Assembly: GCF_004786035.1 (NCBI RefSeq)
Contig: NZ_CP035088.1
Span: forward strand, 4,600,001 to 4,664,000
DNA from: Pseudomonas viciae
Lineage (GTDB): Bacteria > Pseudomonadota > Gammaproteobacteria > Pseudomonadales > Pseudomonadaceae
Length of the DNA stretch: 64,000 nucleotides
Reading direction: 5' to 3'
Shown: one piece after another, positions 61,692 to 64,000 of the stretch
Layout of the letters: the number at the start of each line of letters is the position of its first letter
How positions within the stretch are numbered: position 1 is the first letter of the stretch
Program-made: the position numbers and the translations under genes
The notes under the pieces: generated by a model
Databases searched by the model: none
The model's input: the letters and a program-made list of their open reading frames with translations, nothing else
What the model was told of the DNA's origin: nothing

Positions 61692-62504
61692 TTGAAAGCT
61701 CTCATTGTGATCGGGGCGTTGCTGCTCAGCACGCCCCTGTATGCCGCACAGCTGGTGCTGGAGCTGGGCGCGAAGACGCGCACCTGGCAAACCGAAGAAC
61801 TGCTCAAGCATCCTGAAGCCCAGACGGTCCAGATCGCTGACGACGTTTCCTACAAGAAACCGATGAGTTATCGCGCCGTGCCGCTGACTGCACTGTTGAC
61901 TGGCGTGCAGTCGGACGACCACCTGCAGGCCGTGGCGCTGGACGGTTTCGCCGCCGAAATGCCCGCTGCGCCGTTACTCAACAAACGTGGCGCCCGGGCC
62001 TGGCTGGCCATTGAAGACCCTGCCAAACCATGGCCCCCACTGGGTGAAGGCAAACACAGTGCCGGGCCTTTCTATCTGGTTTGGACCGACCCGCAGGCGG
62101 GTCATATCAGCCCCGAACAATGGCCGTACGCGGTGGCGAGCATCAAGCGCCTGTCAGCGGTGGCTGAACGCTTCCCAGCCCTGCTGCCCGCAGCCAACCT
62201 GGCCAAGGACGATCCGATCAACAAAGGGTTTGAGCTGTTCCAGAAAAATTGCCTGGCCTGCCATCGCCTCAACGGTGCCGGCGATGCGCAATTCGGCCCT
62301 GACCTGAACATCCCCTTCAACCCAACCGAATACTTCTCCGGGGATTTCCTCAAGCGTTATATCCGCGACCCGCAGGGCCTGCGTCACTGGCCCCAAGGCA
62401 AGATGCCGGGGTTCTCGGCGGCGGTGCTGCCGGATTCGGAGCTGGATCTGTTGGTGGGGTATCTGAAGCATATGGCGGGGCGTAAACAGCCTTTGAAGCA
62501 GTGA
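61692..62504 (+). CDS. exported cytochrome c with molybdopterin-binding-like N-terminal domain
   Basis: A 270-residue protein: signal peptide about 1-18 (LYAA), an N-terminal domain (about 20-160; RAVPLTALLTGV is like the sulfite-oxidase-type molybdopterin fold without a visible Cys ligand), and a C-terminal cytochrome c with CLACH (Cys187, Cys190, His191) and a probable axial Met238 (GKMPGFS). A TTG start at 61692 follows GGAAGG by 8 nt; no in-frame ATG fits the signal peptide. It probably carries electrons in the periplasm. Confidence 0.82.
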   Translation: MKALIVIGALLLSTPLYAAQLVLELGAKTRTWQTEELLKHPEAQTVQIADDVSYKKPMSYRAVPLTALLTGVQSDDHLQAVALDGFAAEMPAAPLLNKRGARAWLAIEDPAKPWPPLGEGKHSAGPFYLVWTDPQAGHISPEQWPYAVASIKRLSAVAERFPALLPAANLAKDDPINKGFELFQKNCLACHRLNGAGDAQFGPDLNIPFNPTEYFSGDFLKRYIRDPQGLRHWPQGKMPGFSAAVLPDSELDLLVGYLKHMAGRKQPLKQ

Positions 62505-62621
62505 GCTTGCCCCCGCTGCCCCGCTGACAGGGCTGCGCAGCAGCCCCTCAAATAGCTTGCGAGCGCTTCGCACTCGAGCGGGAGCAAGCTCCCTCGCCAC
62601 AAAAGCCCGCTCGCCACGCGG
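62505..62621. repeat. short palindromes between cytochrome and transglutaminase genes
   Basis: Contains GGGCTGC-GCA-GCAGCCC (62530-62546) and GGGAGCAAGCTCCC (62580-62593), the latter a remnant of the GTGGCGAGGGAGC palindrome family. Lies between converging genes and may end both transcripts. Confidence 0.6.
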
Positions 62622-63422
62622 CTATTGTCGTTGCACCGTAAGCACCGGGGCCGGTGTCACGACCTTGGCATGCATCTGCTCACCGCCACCACCGCGGCGC
62701 ATGCCGCGCACTGGGCAGGCGTCCAGGTAATCCAGACCCACCGCCAGTTTCAAGTGTCGCTCGGGACGGGCCAATTGGTTAGTCACGTCGAAGCTGTACC
62801 AGGCGTCGTCGAGCCATGCCTCGGCCCAGGCATGGCTGGCCAGGTGTTCGCTCTGCTCACTGAACAGATAGCCTGACACATACCGTGCCGGCACGCCCAG
62901 GCTGCGGGCGCAGGCCAGGAATGCGTGGGCGTGATCCTGGCACACCCCGCTACGGCTGGCAAAAGCCTGGGCCGCGCTGGTCTCGACTTCAGTGGAACCC
63001 GGGGTGTAGACCATGTGCTGGTTCAACCCGTGCATCAGGTCGATCAACGCGGTGCGATCGCGGCGCTGCTTGCATTGCTGCGCGGCGAAAGCTCGTAGCG
63101 CCTCGTCCGCTTCGGTCAACCGGGTGAAGCGCAGGAACGGCAGCGCCGACTGGCTCTCATGTTCGGCTTCACGCAACGGGTCGATGTCCACTTGGCCACG
63201 GGCACCAATGATGACCGTTTCGTGGGGCTCGTCCAGGGTCAGTACATGAAGGATGTTGCCGAACGGATCCAGCTGCGCACGTACCGGCCGTGGCAGATCA
63301 AGCTGCCAGCTCAGCACATGCTGGCGCTCGCTGTCGTGGGGTGTCAGGCGCAGGTACTGGATGCTGGCGCGAACCTGGTCTTCATAGTGGTAGGCCGTTT
63401 CGTGGCTGATTGAGAGTCTCAT
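62622..63422 (-). CDS. transglutaminase-like cysteine protease/ligase
   Basis: A 266-residue protein: an N-terminal beta-sandwich (about 1-110; SISHETAYHYEDQVRAS) and the transglutaminase core with Cys161 (SGVCQDHAHAF), His197 (SHAWAEAW) and Asp212 (FDVTNQ). No signal peptide is seen. Its start overlaps the alpha-E gene stop by 4 bp. In other bacteria such pairs accompany a circularly permuted ATP-grasp ligase, and a role in peptide synthesis or cleavage has been proposed. Confidence 0.9.
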   Translation of the reverse strand: MRLSISHETAYHYEDQVRASIQYLRLTPHDSERQHVLSWQLDLPRPVRAQLDPFGNILHVLTLDEPHETVIIGARGQVDIDPLREAEHESQSALPFLRFTRLTEADEALRAFAAQQCKQRRDRTALIDLMHGLNQHMVYTPGSTEVETSAAQAFASRSGVCQDHAHAFLACARSLGVPARYVSGYLFSEQSEHLASHAWAEAWLDDAWYSFDVTNQLARPERHLKLAVGLDYLDACPVRGMRRGGGGEQMHAKVVTPAPVLTVQRQ

Positions 63423-64000
63423 ATGACCTCCAGGTAGGAACTGTGAATGGCGTTGCCCAGTTCGCGGACCAATGGGATGAATTCGGTGAGCCAGGCATGC
63501 AGGCCCCCGTCGAGGATTTCGTTAATCCCGGTGTAGCGCAGGCGCGCGTCCATTTCCGCGCCCAGGCGTTGTGCCTGCCGGCCGTTGGAGCCTGGTAGGC
63601 TCGCGAGGATCTGCTCGATTTCTTCGGTGCAGGCCCGCAGCGACCGCGGCACATCGGCGCGCAGCAGCAACAGTTCAGCCACATGACGCGCGCCCGGGGC
63701 GTCACGGTAGATTTCGGTGTAGGCCTCGAAGGAAGACAAGGCCCGCAACAAGGCGCTCCACTGGTAATACGCGTGGGCCGTGCCGTCGCTGACCGTGTCG
63801 GCCTGGTCACCGGCCATCTCGTAACGGGCGTCTAGCAAGCGCAGGGTGTTGTCGGCCCTTTCGATAAAGGTCCCCAGGCGAATGAACCTGAACGCGTCGT
63901 TACGCATGATGGTGCCGTAGGTTGCGCCTCGAAACAGGTGAGACCTTTCCTTGATCCACTCGCAGAAACGGCTCATGCCGTAGCGACTCAAGCCTTGCTC
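63419..64000 (-). CDS. alpha-E domain (DUF403) protein, partial
   Basis: About 194 residues of the C-terminal part of an alpha-E protein; the frame runs off the right edge, so the start is missing. Repeated helices with RLGTFIERADNTLRLLDARYEM and LRALSSFEAYTEIYRD are family marks. It is linked by 4-bp overlap to the transglutaminase gene, and its usual partner, a circularly permuted ATP-grasp gene, would lie beyond position 64000. Confidence 0.9.
   Translation of the reverse strand, partial: EQGLSRYGMSRFCEWIKERSHLFRGATYGTIMRNDAFRFIRLGTFIERADNTLRLLDARYEMAGDQADTVSDGTAHAYYQWSALLRALSSFEAYTEIYRDAPGARHVAELLLLRADVPRSLRACTEEIEQILASLPGSNGRQAQRLGAEMDARLRYTGINEILDGGLHAWLTEFIPLVRELGNAIHSSYLEVI

Overview
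The window is chromosomal DNA from a Pseudomonas of the fluorescens group. The evidence is a GC-rich genome with typical Pseudomonas gene sets (the eight-gene pyoverdine iron-release cluster fpvGHJKCDEF, prpB-prpC-acnD-prpF, cysH-thrH-pabB, soxR with a divergent monooxygenase), 16S rRNA ends of gammaproteobacterial type, and P. fluorescens-type REP palindromes arranged as 90-bp REPINs. All calls come from reading the sequence and translations; no database search was run.

Layout. 1-1075: the 5' third of a 16S rRNA gene (minus strand), its boxA leader and three tandem rRNA promoters. 1.2-9.8 kb: amino-acid exporters (RhtA, LysE type), a TetR/atypical-SDR/kappa-GST-like module, Xaa-Pro aminopeptidase, a cysteine desulfurase, and the soxR/monooxygenase pair with a perfect SoxR box. 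9.9-16.7 kb: a VOC protein and the fpv operon, which releases iron from ferri-pyoverdine in the periplasm. 16.8-23.7 kb: the 2-methylcitrate cycle for propionyl-CoA use, under a GntR regulator. 23.9-27.0 kb: a retropepsin-like protease / membrane transglutaminase-like / ATP-grasp ligase-like trio. 27.2-30.2 kb: pabB, thrH, cysH. 30.6-33.0 kb: an NCS1 permease with a hydantoin-type racemase. 33.1-35.7 kb: a LysR/SDR divergent pair and a HAD phosphatase.

35.8-53.5 kb is the most accessory-looking part. It holds small acidic proteins, a glycine-zipper protein, a hybrid sensor kinase, a sterol-desaturase-like enzyme overlapping a SUFU-like protein, an altered DapF homologue, two divergent PDZ lipoproteins, three GNATs, several unknown proteins, and a probable frameshifted gene. 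53.7-64.0 kb returns to core-like content: tRNA-Ser(GGA), an altered crotonase, an acyltransferase, CorA, a glutamine amidotransferase, a fadB-like/thiolase beta-oxidation pair, a 31-residue membrane peptide, a cytochrome c, and a transglutaminase / alpha-E pair cut by the window end.

Regulatory sequence is readable at several points: triple rRNA promoters, a SoxR box inside a 19-bp promoter spacer, paired ATTGTCGACA operators before the prp genes, a TTGTATACAA operator before the NCS1 permease, and several intrinsic terminators. No IS element, prophage, CRISPR array or complete novel defence system was recognised. The most unusual signals are enzymes whose catalytic residues are substituted (SDR at 3.2 kb, DapF-like at 43.5 kb, crotonase at 54.1 kb) and the two peptide-ligase-type modules (24-27 kb and the right edge).
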